A stretch of 64,000 nucleotides of DNA. Origin: Sympetrum striolatum (lineage: Eukaryota > Arthropoda > Insecta > Odonata > Libellulidae). A model generated the notes under the pieces. That model was given only the letters and a program-made list of their open reading frames with translations. It was not told where the DNA came from and made no database searches. Below are positions 37,118 through 50,690 of this stretch, in pieces (position 1 is the stretch's first letter; each line of letters opens with the position of its first letter). A program made the position numbers and the translations under genes. The stretch lies in the NCBI GenBank assembly GCA_947579665.1, contig OX388341.1, positions 25,677,147 to 25,741,146 of the forward strand, read 5' to 3'.

Positions 37118-38099
37118 TTTTAGTGATGGATTACCATCAAGTTAAAGCCTCAAGAAGATTTTGTTTTTTTTTTATTCATAGATATTTAATTTCAATATCA
37201 TAAGTTCGACTTCGGACTTAAATCCACCTAATAATGAGTGTAATTTGAAATTGATTTATTTGGAATAGGTTTCCTTGAATTCAAGTCATTATCATCACCA
37301 TAACTAAATCAGTGTCAAATCACAGAAACTATCGTTGAGCTTTCATTATTTTAGATGAATTCAAAAATAGCATTGGCCTCACTGACGTTTCAAAATACTC
37401 TCATAATTCAAAAAAACCTTAAAAACGAATCGAAATTAAAAATTATCTAGAACTTCTCAAATCAACTGTAAAATATTAAGTAAGATGAGCTAGGAAAAGT
37501 TTCATAAATAAGAGATTAGATATGAAGAAGAATGGCACAGATGAATGAAGAATGATACAGCACTGCTGTAAAAATATAATTGTTTCTAAATCGATTTGTC
37601 GTGGAAAGATGAGAGAATCATTTTGGGATAATGAGGGAATCCGTTTAACGATTTCTTTCATTTCTAGTTTAAATCGAAAGGTTAATAGAGGTTAAAAAAT
37701 CTGTCATGACCGAAGTCGAATTCGATCGAAGTATAATGAAAATTGCAATTGCATATTAGATAAAAATGAACTGGAAGCATCCAGTATGCGAATATCTCTC
37801 TACCTTATCACCAGTTGACATCCTACATAAAATTTGAGGATTTGACAAATTGCATATTTTAAGTTATAATTTTTGGCCATATGCAAAGAAAAACAAGTGT
37901 GCTACATAGTGAAAGAAGGATATGGAACTAGAATAGAACTTGTTTTCCTTGAAAAAGTGAAGCCTCTGTGGTATTCTTCACAACACAAAGGGCGAAGCGC
38001 CTGTAATTAAAAGTTTTCACTCCGCTGAACGAGTTTTCAGCGCATTGAATCAAACCATTGAAAAAATGCCCATACTCGGGAGCGCCGTGTCTATAACTC
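37118..38099. other. AT-rich intron, nothing recognised
   Basis: AT-rich sequence with slightly higher GC after 37920. No motif or repeat is supported. Confidence 0.55.
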
Positions 38100-38990
38100 C
38101 AGCAAGATTTTGACGGCTTATCACGAATTCGAACGTTTGATGTGTTCATCCAATTTTAACTTCCCTCTTGTTTTGTTTTCCACCCGCGCTTTATTCATAA
38201 AATGTTTATCCATCCTCGGCTCCTCTTTTAAGGATCCTTTCAAACTTTATATCGCGTGCCGTTTCCATTCCGCTCCCCTCATCTTTTTTCAATTATATTC
38301 AAATTTGGGAGATGGCTGTGGAAAAATGCGACGGAATCATGGATGGGCTTTGAATGCTCGCTCGATCGAGCGTTGTAAAAGAATGCTTAATCTCCGGCTC
38401 CTTTGTTTCGGGATCCGCTTTTCTGGTGCGTGTGTGAGAACGCGATAGAGCCGCTTTCTCAGCCGCTGAAGTGGTTGCGTGCGGGCGCCTTTCTGTGTTT
38501 TTGATCGCAGCGGCGGAAATTTCCATCCCTTCAGACTCAGCTGGTTTTACTACGCGGTCCTCATTGCGGCGTGAAAACCCCTTCAACAGAAGAGCGCCTC
38601 TCCCTCTCTCCTTTGTTTTATGGATATTAGGAAGTTCCGGTTTTTGCTTTAGGATGTCACATCTTTATACTCCGCCGGAATGAGCGATAGAGGGTGTAAA
38701 TAATATTTAGATAGGGCGCAACATTTCCTGCTTACATGAAATTCGTTTCGCTGGGCGCATTTCTTTTCCCCTCGCTTTCCTTATGTTTCCGTAATCTGAT
38801 TTGCTTTCAAGGGTGCCTTTCTCCGTGGAATGTAATTTACATCCCGCGTGGAAGCGAGAAGCTGCAAATTTACTTAATGAGACGACATGCTCATATTTTA
38901 TTCAATGAATGGGATAGGGGAAGCTGTACTCCATATTTTTCTCAGGATTACGCTCTGGAGATATTTTCCTGAGGAAGCCATAGAACAAAA
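38100..38990. other. GC-richer island
   Basis: Raised GC with CpG-containing stretches at about 38320-38600. Frames of up to 112 codons have no known domain. Confidence 0.5.
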
Positions 38991-40110
38991 AAGGGTGTTT
39001 AAATAATTTTCGTATTATTACTCTGTCCCGATTGTTAGTAAATATATGCATCGAAGTACATGAAATAACAATACATACTTTAAGTCAAATGAAGAAACTA
39101 TGTATACTTTTTCCTCAACTATCTAGTAAATGAAAATATACGACCGATTTCAATTTATCATCGTCATTTACATTATTTTGGCTTTCCACAAGATCTCAGC
39201 AATTACTGTGATTTTTTTAACAATAATTTTATTAGATTACGGAAGAACACTCTGTTATATGTCTGATGATATCACTAACAATGTTGATATCGGTTTGGAT
39301 TATTTTGGGCGTTTTATCGAATGTTTTAGTTGAATATATTCTTATTTCGTTACGTTTTAGTAAGTACCGTAGAAATTAATCTTCACTATATAATGTAAAT
39401 TATTTTCGGAATTATATTTTCTCTAATTTTGATAGTTTAGTTTACTATGCTGCTGAAGTATATATACAGCTATCATTCTGCGGAGATAGTAAAGAGAACA
39501 AACAAGTCATGCAATTAGAAACAAGTTGGTTGATACCTGCTTGGATGTAAAAAGATTTGAATCAATATCTAAGGAAATTATATTGATAGACTAATATTAG
39601 TAATTGATATTTAATAGATATTGCAATAGAGAAAGTTCGTATTTCATTATAATTCATTATTCGTTTCAAAAACAGCTTTTATCCTCGATAGACAAGCGAT
39701 AACAACAAAAAAGTAGCTAGATCACTTGGTATTCCCTCCCCATGCCAAACGCAGATAGGTGGTATAACGTCTACCAACATGTATTTAGTTTTGAAATTTT
39801 ATATTTTCTTCGACCTGAGAAAGTGCTATAAACTTAAATTCACAGGGTCATGGCAATGAACTATTTCCTATTTAATTACCGATTTTTTTATCGTTCATTC
39901 TTAAGTGAGCATTGTTTTACAAGATAATTGGCAGTAAATATTTTTTTCGATGGTATTTGCAAATTAATTTGAACAAGAAAGTCCATGTTATAAACATAAA
40001 AGTTATCTTTCTAAATACTGGAATAAATTTGGACGTACGATTTTTAAGTATTAATAAAATCCCATTATAATTTAAGCAAGAAAAGTATTTGGCTTTGTAC
40101 TCGAAGCAGA
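38991..40110. other. AT-rich intron, nothing recognised
   Basis: AT-rich sequence with no motif that I can support. Confidence 0.6.
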
Positions 40111-40890
40111 AACTTTAGCTTTTCTTTTTCTCCAGGATCAAATCACGAACAAAATCGTCTCAAGGGCATTGAAGTCGATCATTCGTAGCGGCATCAACAA
40201 ATCCCTCGAGAGACCGAAGTTCGGCTCAAACAATCAAATTTCTTACCAAACTCATGCACGATTCCGGAGAGAGAGAAAAAGCGTCTCTCGATACCTTACG
40301 TGAAGAACATACTTTCCCAACTCCTCTTAAACGTTCGCCCGACTGCGGATTTCGGGATCGCTCCCGCAGGAAACAGACGCAGAGGCCGAAAGACGTCGTT
40401 GAGAATGAAGAGAGATGCAATTGGCACTTAAAGGGAGGAGGTGAAGTGGGCGTTAGCGTAGATCCGCGAATGGAAATGGCGGGGGAAGGGGGCGCAGAAA
40501 TATGAGGAGGGACGGGGGTCCATTTGGAATTCCCGTCTCGGAATCGGATCGAACCGCTTTCCTTCTCCTCCGGATTGGACGAGGTCCCTAATGAAATAAC
40601 GGCCACTTCCTCTGTTGCTCCTCCGACGCCCATCTTGCTGCCCTTTCGCCCGCAAACCCATTTGCCCCCTTTATTCTTCGGAGGCGGCCCATCCGCTCGA
40701 CACCTCTACAAACACACGCCCGCCGTAATGACATGCACAAATGTCTTCCTTAGTGCGCTCTTCACACTTTTCATTTTTTTCGGGATAGGAGTACCGGATG
40801 AAATGCTAATGCGGCTTTTATGTAAAGGAGGATGTAAATCGGTGTATGAAACTATGCAGCTTCAGATTCCGTAATTTTTGGGCTGCTTCC
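40111..40890. other. GC-richer island starting at an acceptor-like site
   Basis: Composition changes just after a pyrimidine tract and CAG at 40134-40135. The first part is an open frame of 55 codons in the host gene's phase, considered separately. The remainder is GC-rich with overlapping low-complexity frames. Confidence 0.5.
40136..40303 (+). other. Possible alternative terminal exon (speculative)
   Basis: A strong acceptor (GCTTTTCTTTTTCTCCAG) precedes a frame that is open for 55 codons in phase 0, which is exactly the phase left by the CELF exon, before a TGA at 40301-40303. The peptide starts DQITNKIVSRALKSIIRSG and matches nothing I recognise. No nearby AATAAA polyadenylation signal was seen. 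Splicing here would truncate the protein within RRM1. A 55-codon open stretch is quite possible by chance in this GC-richer sequence. Confidence 0.15.
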
Positions 40891-41850
40891 GTTTTTAAAC
40901 TCCTACTTTCCGTGAAGAGTCTAGTCCTACCCAACTAAAAGCCTACCTAAACACCCTAATTTCAATGAATATCAGTGTAGGTGATGTGGAGACTCTAATA
41001 ATAATTATTACGTAACGTTAAAATATATTTTGAATGGATTGAGAAAGCCTTCACTTGGTGAAACTTGAAACAGTAGTTAGTAGTAAATTTTAAATTATTT
41101 TTTAAAACCATTATTGTTAATATAAGTTACTGATATATCCATTAAATCAATGTATAATATACCAGTGAAATAATCTCATTGAAAAAAGTATAATTCATTT
41201 AATGAGGATAAACATTTTAAATTGTAATAGAACATGTATATTGTTGTTCACTTCTGAAAAACGGTTAATTTTTACTGTAAAATCCAGTCAATTTCATCAA
41301 CATAGAATGGATAATTTTCGGTCCATTTTGATAAAAATGTTGAAAAACCAGTAAATATAGCTGAACAATTAAGATAGTTTATTTTTGATGTTTATTGGAA
41401 TTGTAGGTGAAGTAAAGCGTAGGTTTTCTAAAAATTAATAACCATTATGAGTAATGTAAATTATAGGAGTTAACTAGATTATGTAGAGATTTCCTAATCA
41501 AACATAGCTGAAAAATCAAATTTGGGTAGATAATAGTCCCATTAAATGTTTGCTATTATATTATATTAACTATTTGCGAAGCAGTTAACTGCTGATACTC
41601 CACAATAAGGAAATAAGAGATACAATTTTGTAAAATTTTATTAATAATCCCAAGGATGAAAGCTATTTCTACAATATATAATAAAATACATCTATTTTTC
41701 TCTTTTATTATATTAAATCGAAGTTTTTACAGACTATAAATAGTAGATAAATCTAGTTCATTAATGCGTTAATTTACTTCATTGATTGCTTATGTTTGAA
41801 GCTGCTTTAAAGATTCCATTAATCTCACCTTCAAAAAATCCATAACTCAA
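40891..41850. other. AT-rich intron, nothing recognised
   Basis: AT-rich sequence with no motif that I can support. Confidence 0.6.
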
Positions 41851-42370
41851 AAGACCTAGTTTGGAACGTGGGACACAATTTTAAGTAAAACATTGCGTCA
41901 AGTATCCCATCCTCATTCTCGTAAAGAACGGGATTTTGGAGAGCGTTACCAGCGTTTTCTTCTTTTATCACAGAACAAGGAAAAAATCCGCATTATCTCA
42001 GCCTAGACAGAATACAGTGCTTAGTATATCCCGAAGTAATTCCGAAAACGACCAAGAGGAAATGCAAAGAAAGGTACACTGATCTTACGCTTCCTTGTCT
42101 TTCAAAGTAAGCCTTTCTCCCTCTGTTCCTTTATCTTCCCATAATCCCCTTCCCTCCCGCGCGATTCCATGAATTTTCGTCATTCTGGCAACAGACATAA
42201 ATCCCGCTTCTCTACGGCATAGTTCCACGGAAATCCGTTCCTCCCGCACGCCACTCCTCGCATCCGATGAAACTATGCTCTCTTTCTTTTTCCCTTTATC
42301 TCTCTCTCTCCATTTCTCTCCTCGCGCATCTTCATTCCACTCCCAATGGCTGCAGCGGAGGGAATTCTTT
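41851..42370. other. GC-richer, C/T-biased island
   Basis: C/T-rich on the + strand from about 42090 to 42350. No exon or repeat is recognised. Confidence 0.5.
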
Positions 42371-43250
42371 AAAACATCAACATAGCTTTGTTAAAAAACA
42401 AAGATAGCTTCAAAGGACTACTACTGTCATTATTGCGTAGCATATTTATAATTATTATTTTTTAGGCTATTAAAATAAGTTTAACATTATATTTACGTCT
42501 TTTGTCATTTTGGAAATATTTAGACCAAGAATATAAAATATATTCGTCGTCTTCATTTTATATTTTAACGTTTTTCAGCAATATATAGTTTTTCAAGAAG
42601 TATTGAATGGTATTGATTTTTTGTATAGATTTCAGCTACCTAAGTTTATTACCTACTCCTTTTTCGGTTATATTTAGCAATGTAATGTAGTGTTAAAAAA
42701 CGTATTACTTAACGTTGCAAAAAAAAATTACAAAATAAGTTAAGTAATAAGGGTTTTATCTTCAGTACTAAGTCTATGCAGTACTTTCCACTCTGCACTG
42801 GATGTAATAAGACTTTGTATGTATTCATTGCAATTTTGAGAGCTCTTTGAAGACAAAATTATCGAGTTAAGATAAAATATTTATATGTTTACGAAATTAG
42901 CTTTTTCTCAAATAATTATTTTATGCCCCGGTGCCCGGTATCCCGTGGGTAGCAGTCGTTTTCCTATTGAAATAACTACTTAAAATAGGAACCATTATTA
43001 TATGGATCCTTCATAGGAAGAAAAGCATCAAAGTAATGTGGTCACATGGTACGCTTAAGTTTCTCAAATAGTCTTTAAAACTCCCGTTCCATGACAGATA
43101 AAACTGTATTGATGATTCGGTTTCCATAAGTATTACAAGGTCAAAATCTACCACAATAATTGCTAATGTTTAACACTTAGGTTTAAACCGATTTACATTT
43201 CATAACATCATCGTAGTCATGTGAAATTAGTGAATTATTTCTATTTTCCG
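42371..43250. other. AT-rich intron, nothing recognised
   Basis: AT-rich sequence; a short GC patch at about 42924-42955 matches nothing I know. Confidence 0.55.
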
Positions 43251-45060
43251 CTTATGGACTTAAAGATTCCTTTACGGGCGAAAATTGCTTTTAAACTCCC
43301 TCCGCCGAAGTTTTTCCTTAATTTGATCGCAATTATCTCATAATTCATTTCGCCCCTTATCCGAAGAATCGCCACCTTAATGCGCAGCTAGAAGTAAGCG
43401 GATTTTCGACTTTAATTGCATCCGAACTCTCCATCGAATCGCAAGAGGCAATAGGTACGGAAGTAGAAAAAAACGGGGAGGGAAGCGAGGAAGGCTGAAG
43501 TGAGACCGTAATGGCGTGGGTCTCGCCTCTGAGTAAAGAGGGCGGGAACTGGGCGGTCGTAGATAAGTAGGCATTTAGCGACGACGGAGGAAAATAAAGA
43601 TTTATTCAGGCCCCGAGATGAATAGGGAGAAGCCGGGAGGGGGCGAAGATGCGGGAGAAGGATGTTCTGCGATTGCGGCAAAAGGTACAGAGACTGTCTG
43701 AAACAGCAGGAAGCGGGGGAGATGAGGCTGTTTGGGGTAAGAAACGCAGGGATGTCGACTGGTGTTCCAGAGACGAACAGAGGCCGAGTTTCCTGTGATT
43801 TCGGACGGATCTCTTTGCAAGGATCGAGAATGGAACCTCGGGGAGGGAAACGTCACGAATGGCGGAGTATAGGAAATGTCCCAGCAGCCTCTGCGACACC
43901 GACGTACGTACGTGTGTGCGGGGAAAGGGAGGAGAGATTTATGACCACCGGAGGTCGAGGAGAGTACGTGGGAGGCCCGTTTATTTCCGTCCGCGTTTTT
44001 TTGCGGAAAAAATCATTCGGGAGCAATTAAAGGAGCGGTTTTTGTTTTCCCCTTCCCGAAAGGGAGAAAAGCTTTTGGCGAAATGTCAGTCGGCGATGGT
44101 GGAAGATTTTAATGGGGTCTTTATAACATTTGTAGGTGAGGATTGAGGCTTAAGTGCACGTGCCCTGAATAAATTAAAGGGCGCATTTGGAATCGCACGC
44201 GGTACTTCTGGGGGGCGTTTTTTTATCTAGGTGCGACGCAGCTGTGAATGTATCGTCCACAGAAGGGTTGACTTAGATGGAGTCGCGTCCTCTTGCCTAG
44301 TCGGCGGAATGTATTACATGATTAAATGGTCTCTTCAAAAAGTTCTGGGAAAAGGGGATCTCGGGCCGGAATCGTGCCCTCGACGTATTTATCAAACACG
44401 CGCATCTCTATGGCATTTTTTCCGCTCGTTCGTTTCGGGCGGAATTCTCAGATGGCGAGTAATTTACTTTGTGCGATTGCGATCGTTTTTTTGCCTCCCT
44501 CTAGGATCGGTAATGGGAACTTTGAGCGAAGCGTTGGGAGAGAAGAAGGTGGTAGAGATTTTTGGAGTGGTGGTCGAAGTAAGTTTGGTTGGGAGGGGAA
44601 GCGACGCCGGTTGGAACTAACGACCCAACAATCATTAATTCACGACCACCTTCGTAATCACTCGTTCCGCCCCTCTTCCTTCTCACAGCTGAAGAGTGGG
44701 TGAGCGGCAGAGCGAATGAGTGCGGGGGAGGGAGAGAAGGGGAGGGAGAGAAGGGGAGGGGGAGGGAAGAAAGAGATGCAGGGAAAGAAAAATAGAGGGA
44801 TACAGACGGAAAGATTTTATTCGGATGAAACAGTGAATTTAACTCTCACATTTAATGTCGTGGCTTTCGTAGAAAGCATAATGAGCGCGCATGCTTGCCC
44901 ATATCTAGAGGCCTGAAAATTTCCAAACAACGTTCGTACTTCCCTCAATTAAATGTCGTCACTCCGTGGGTTTTAAGGGTAAACTTCGTCTCTTCGAAAT
45001 TCTATATTGAGGCTCTTGATAATCCTTCGAGGAACCGCATAAATCAAATTTTTGTTCTAT
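43251..45060. other. GC-rich, G/A-biased island
   Basis: One of the two largest islands. The + strand is G/A-rich at about 43440-44130 and 44500-44800. Frames of 80-129 codons overlap on both strands without a recognised domain. It contains the G-quadruplex candidate at 44724-44766. A TTTGTAG/GTGAGG junction at 44137 is a weak ratchet-like site with a poor donor. Confidence 0.5.
44724..44766 (+). repeat. 14-bp tandem repeat and G-quadruplex candidate
   Basis: The unit GGGGAGGGAGAGAA is repeated about 2.6 times, giving seven runs of three to five G within 43 bases with loops of one or six bases. This fits the consensus for an intramolecular G-quadruplex on the + strand, and so also in the pre-mRNA. 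Confidence 0.7.
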
Positions 45061-46640
45061 TGAAATATTTTGTTAATTAACAAATATTGGGAGGTACATA
45101 ATTATAGCTGTTACTTTTTAATATTTGACCTATTTGGAACGTTCAATTAGAAAAGCCAATAACTTCGTTGTTAAATGTTCCTATAGTGAAGGACTATTAG
45201 AAGCAAGTACTAAGTACTAAATAGGATATTTCATAACAATTTTCTCTTCAGCAAGAACACTTCACGATGCACTTGAAATTTTTATTTTCCCTATAAAAGA
45301 CTGCTTTGTTTTATTATTTCATCCAAATGCATTTTTCGTGACGATGAATAAACAAAAAAAGAATTTCTGGTAGCTATTCATACTTTATGAATCACTACTG
45401 AATACTTCCATCATAAAAATGTATTTTCTTTCTCGAATGTGTAAACTTAATGCAGTTAAAATCGAGTTTACAGAGAAAACATTCCTGCCAATCATAAGCC
45501 AATGATTAATTTAATATAGATTCTGGCAGCAAGGAAATAATCAAGTAATCTTAATTGTGGGTTCTGATACATTTATTGAGCATGGAGAGATCAAATATGG
45601 ATTTAATGGAAATGCAAAAAATATGCAAATAAAAAGAGACAATAAAGGTGCAACATTAAATAGAAGGAGATTACGAGATGAAGAAGATACTAATTATGTA
45701 ACAAACTAAACTAAGCACGAGGGAAAGTTTAGCAATTGCGCAAACAAACTGAAAGAATTCACTGCAATTTAGGATACAGGAAGTATGTAAGACTAAATAG
45801 GTAGGAATATTATTGTAGGCCAAAAATTAAAAGATTATGAGAATTGAAAAGTACTGGAATCACTCAAACATGTTTGTTACTAGATTATATGCTTTAGGGT
45901 ATACAGGCTATTATAATGCATAGCGATTTTTAGTCGTACTTAGTGCAATCTTATTTTCGTATTATTTATTTGAGTTTAACATCGGTCAACTTAAGGAAGT
46001 AACTTTTCTGAAACTGGTTTTGCGTAGAATGTCAATAAATCGATAGTTAAGGTAAAATTCATCAAATTAATCGCGATTTGCGATTTAATAGAAAAATAGA
46101 ACGTAGAAGATGCTTTGATATTGCTAATTATGTGGAAATCAATCTCGAAAAGCTGGAAATCTTCTTGAACAATGTAACAAGCGGAAAATATATTAATTGT
46201 TAATGAGAAATCGCAAAAATAATTTAGGTGTGAATATATTTTCGAGTTATTTAAATGTTGTTTTTATTGGGAAATAATCTCCTGTTTACCAAAATTGACA
46301 ACCTTGGAATTGAGACAGAGCTTGAAAACAGTAATTTAAAACGACAGTTAATCGATTGAAAAAAAATTAAAGGTAAAAATATTTCTCGTTCCCAGTTAAA
46401 CTCAACCTTTTCGTTTCATAAACTGAAAGTATGAAAATGAACAAAAAAATTTCCGCCGAAGATTTATTTCATTTCATTTTACTGTCAGAGTACCGGCTCC
46501 CTCTGCGGTTCCGTGTTTTCTTTAATAAAACGCTTTCGAAAGAGCAATTAGTGAACCGAGCGTATATCTTTTTTTATTTATATCTTCACCCGTCGCCATT
46601 ACGTGGCTTCTGTATTATTTTCCGCAACATTCATTCCTAA
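45061..46640. other. AT-rich intron, nothing recognised
   Basis: AT-rich sequence with no motif that I can support. Confidence 0.6.
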
Positions 46641-47900
46641 ATCTATTCCGCCAAAACAGATCTCGATGCTCCGCAAAATAAATTGTTTTGCTCCGCTGCG
46701 CCACCCACGTTAGTCGGGCGGACGAGTTGTAGCCGCCCTATCTCTCTCCGCACGGAGACTGCACCCAAAGAAAAATAACAAGCTCCATCGAACGCATTCG
46801 GCAGGTTGTTATCACCGGCGCATTATTCATAAACACTCGGCAAATAGGTCAGGCGAGGTAAGCACTCCGCGAAGATTTCCCCCACCGCACCCCTAAAATA
46901 ATTCCCCCGGTGGAGCAAACTGAAAAGCGGCGAACCAATTGCACTCTCCACCCGACAAAAAGCAATTATTATTTCTACTCGTCGAATCCCTATTTCGCTC
47001 ATTTAAAGTTCATGCTTCTCTCGCAGCGAGTAACCTTTCCCCGTTCGTTGAAAACTTTCCATACCTCGAACTCAACACCGCATGCGGGCGGATTAACACT
47101 GCCGCCGCGGGAAAGCAGAGCCACTCGAGTCCAGGCAGCCGGTAAAATGTTGTGCGGGAGAAGTGGAAGGGGAGAGAGTGTTGCAGCAGCGGGGGATGGG
47201 GTGGGGAGGAGGTGAGGTCGAGTGGAGGGCGTCCTGAGGGCCAGGCGGAGGTTGAGGTGGCGACGAGAGGCTGATATTGCGGATGGGGGAGAGTCGAGAT
47301 GAGGGAAAGAGAAAGGGATAACAAGGAGCGCGAAAAAATGCGATACACAAAGCGGAGAACAAAAGAATAGGAAGGAGTGTGTAGGCGGGATGTGTACGGA
47401 GGAAAAGGGAGATAGATAGACTTGTAGCTTCGGGTGTGATGAAGAAGAGGTCACGACAAAGGTTGCTCCGCGAGGGGGAGAGAAAAGTGTGTTTTTTCCC
47501 TTCTTCACGAAAGGGAGGACAAAGCAAGATGGCGGATGTGAAGGACACGGAATGTAAAGGTGCGAGGTGGGTGTCCGGGTCACCTTTGCGTGCCTCAGCT
47601 AACGAGCCACTTGGGCTTAAAATGCGATATATTCTCCGGGGGGGTGCCTAATGACAGCTCCTTCGATACTGTGAGCGGTCCAGGCGCGAAGAGAGGCAGC
47701 TGCGGATGGAGGAATTGGGAACGGGATATCCTTTGAATATGTTTGCGTACGCGTTGGGAGCGAGGGTCTGTGAAGTTTTAGAAGGGATAAGTGGAATCCT
47801 TTAAGAACAGGCTGGGAAATTATTAAAAGCCTTATGAATCTGTTAGATAGTCGCTCGGTTTCTGCACGCATGAGCTTCACTCCGTAAAATATAATGAACC
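46641..47900. other. GC-rich island, G/A-biased after 47140
   Basis: GC-rich throughout, and G/A-rich on the + strand from about 47140 to 47580. The minus-strand frame of 194 codons at 46999-47583 is mostly Ser, Pro, Leu and Phe from the purine bias. A weaker G-rich run lies at 47191-47206. No domain is recognised. Confidence 0.5.
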
Positions 47901-48650
47901 TGCGAGAGGGTTGTGAGGGTACATTTTTATCGTAGTGGAGGAATCTTGTGAAAAGTAACAGCTTAGAAGGTGACCCTTCGTAGAGGATTTGTTTCCACGT
48001 GTTGGATACATTAATTTGAGGAAGGGGAAGAATTGTTTATGGCTTTAGTTACACTTTCACAAACTACATCGTCATTATCCCTCTTTGATGTAATTGAGGG
48101 TGGAATTCAGGAAAGTACTCATGGTAAGATAAACTTAATGCATGTAAGATGATATACAGGATGTGATAAGTTACTTATAAACGGTAGAAATACCATTGAG
48201 TAGGGAATATTGAGGCGCGTGAACCTACCGAATGATAGAACACTTATGTATGCATAACTGTATCACTATTTGACGAACTATTATCCTTATCAGATGCGAA
48301 TAATTCGTCATATAATTTTTTCATATTTTAAAATTAGGTTTAATTTATTGTATATATTTTTTTTAAACAATAAAGTGCTTGTACCTTTACCACACTGAAA
48401 TAACCTTACCATATCATATAGTGCTTTCTTATTCATTCTTGAGTACAAGTTCTTTATTCTTTTTAAAGAAAAACTGCCGCAAAGTCGGGCCAATTTAATA
48501 GATTCTAATGCCTTTAATGTGTGCGATTTATCTCCTATTGTTTATATTTACGAAATATTGAGGGTTTCAAGAATGAGGAATATCTGCGTGTTAATTTTTT
48601 GAAAGGTTGAAAGTATAATTTAATGCACCCTACGTAGAACTGTTTAGTTT
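47901..48650. other. AT-rich intron, nothing recognised
   Basis: AT-rich sequence with no motif that I can support. Confidence 0.6.
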
Positions 48651-49215
48651 TGATATCAGAAACCTATGGATTTTATACACATACACAAATGCGAATGAAA
48701 AAAGTGAGCGAGTTCTAAGGCATTCCCTAAGTTAAACAGATGACCCAAAATCGACGTGCTGCAACGTGCCGTAATTTTAAAAGCTGCTTTAATGAAAGGG
48801 TGCGTTAAAAGGGAAAACGGAATCATCAATAATGGCCGAGAAAACGAAGTAGACGCAGTCCTTTTACTTTTTTGTGCAGTTCCTAATCCCTCCGTTCGTC
48901 CCTTCAACGTCTCCTATTGTTTAGTTGGAATAACAGAGCGCGAGGAGCGATATTTGCATTTCTAGCAAAAAACACGACAGCATGCACGGTCACAATTAAT
49001 GAACACAGGGCTCAAAGCTAGGGATCTCCAAGCCTGAGGATGTATAGGGACAATGAAAGACAATGATCCATTAGGGACACGTTGAAGCTGATGTTGGGAA
49101 TCTAATAGTTGTTCAAAATTACGTGACGTTCGGTCGCTTTCACTGTTAAAATTTGACTGTTCTAATGAGCGATAAATAAACTTACTCAAAGGAGGTAGAA
49201 TAAGGACCATTATTG
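48651..49215. other. Mildly GC-richer patch
   Basis: Composition is slightly raised; short frames on both strands lack any recognised domain. Confidence 0.5.
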
Positions 49216-50690
49216 TTTTTAGACCTGCCGAAAGTGTTATTTATACATGCACTACGTTTTTAAATGCGATACGAATTTTGAAACGTTTTGCTCATGAACA
49301 ATCCTTCATATAATTTCGGAGGAACAGTTTGTAGATATCATAGTTTCATTTTTGCTAGTTTCTCAACGGATTGCCTTGAATGGAATCTAAAATCAGATAC
49401 TTCGTCTCATCGCTATAGAAATATCCGCAAAAACGATTTTCTAAGATTTCATACTCAGGCTTCCAGAAACAATAATTTTATCAAAATTTTCTTAGCATAG
49501 TTTTCAATAAAAATGCGAAATAATTGAAACTGTCTTAATATATGACATTATAATAGAATTTTACCATTATAGGCGTAAAATTAAGTGATATCGATGATTT
49601 AAAGCCATGAGAAGTAATTATGGTAAACTCGTGTCTTCGTCTTATTATTTTTAGGTACTGGTTATTCAAATTCTTCTCTCTAAGCATTTATCGATATATC
49701 TACACTTTTTTTACCTTTAGTTTATATTTATGAAAATTTTTCTGGAGCTTGTGTGTTTTTGTCTCTTATCAGACCTTAAATTTCTTCTCGTATTTGTTTA
49801 CTACCTATTACACTTATTATTTGAAATATATAATAATTTATATAATAATATTATAGAATATAAAATATCATAAATGAAGAAATTGAATAGCATTAGAAAT
49901 AAAAATAGCAGGCAAAAACCTTTCTTTAAACAATTTAAGGAAGTGAAGTGAAATATTTCTTTAAAACGAATACGTACAAGATAAAAAGGTATCCATAAAA
50001 ATATGCTATTAATAATAATTATAAGTAACTTCAGTAAAGAATATGAGAATGATTTAAATTTAACAGGTTAGAATATGGTTAGTGGGGAATTGGAGACTAC
50101 CATGAACAAAGCGTTATTTAATATCACCTGCTTCCGAGGATTTGTTTTAATTAGATCAAATATCGTAAATATTACTACATCAATGGTCGAATATGACTAA
50201 AGAAATTATATTTGGTAGTATAGTTTCTGAGAATTTTGTTTCTTAACTTGTTATCTGGCTATTTAGTAGGTTAATTCATAAAATCTTCTGGCCTTCATAC
50301 GTTTAAGGAAATAGCTGATCAAGAGGGAAAATTAGGGATATAAAGTGAGTTTATATTCACCAAAGTTTCACTTGTGCAGCTATATGTAATATCTAATAAA
50401 ATCACTTTAAATTACATATTTTTCCTTTTCTCATTCTGTATTCTCTCTCAAATAACATATTCCCTCAAGTAACTTATTACATTTGATCTGAAGTTTTATA
50501 CAGAAGTGTGAGGTTTCGTTTAATGAAGGAGGATAAGTGGCACATTAGGGAACCTTTTGAAAGGAATGGGTTAATGGCCGGTGTATAAAATGAATGCGAT
50601 ATTCAATCAGCTCTCCTTTTGTAATATTAACCTATTTGCATATAAAATACATATTAGCTAATCAACCCCAAACTTGACAGGTGATTTGTA
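49216..50690. other. AT-rich intron, nothing recognised
   Basis: AT-rich sequence, especially so at about 49810-49880. No motif is supported. Confidence 0.6.

Noticed and set aside
44115..44145. TTTGTAG/GTGAGG as another ratchet point
   Set aside because: The pyrimidine tract is interrupted and the donor is not a good consensus. It is much weaker than the site at 60370.
46999..47583. 194-codon frame on the minus strand
   Set aside because: Composition-driven Ser/Pro/Leu frame across a G/A-rich stretch, overlapped by two other open frames of similar character.
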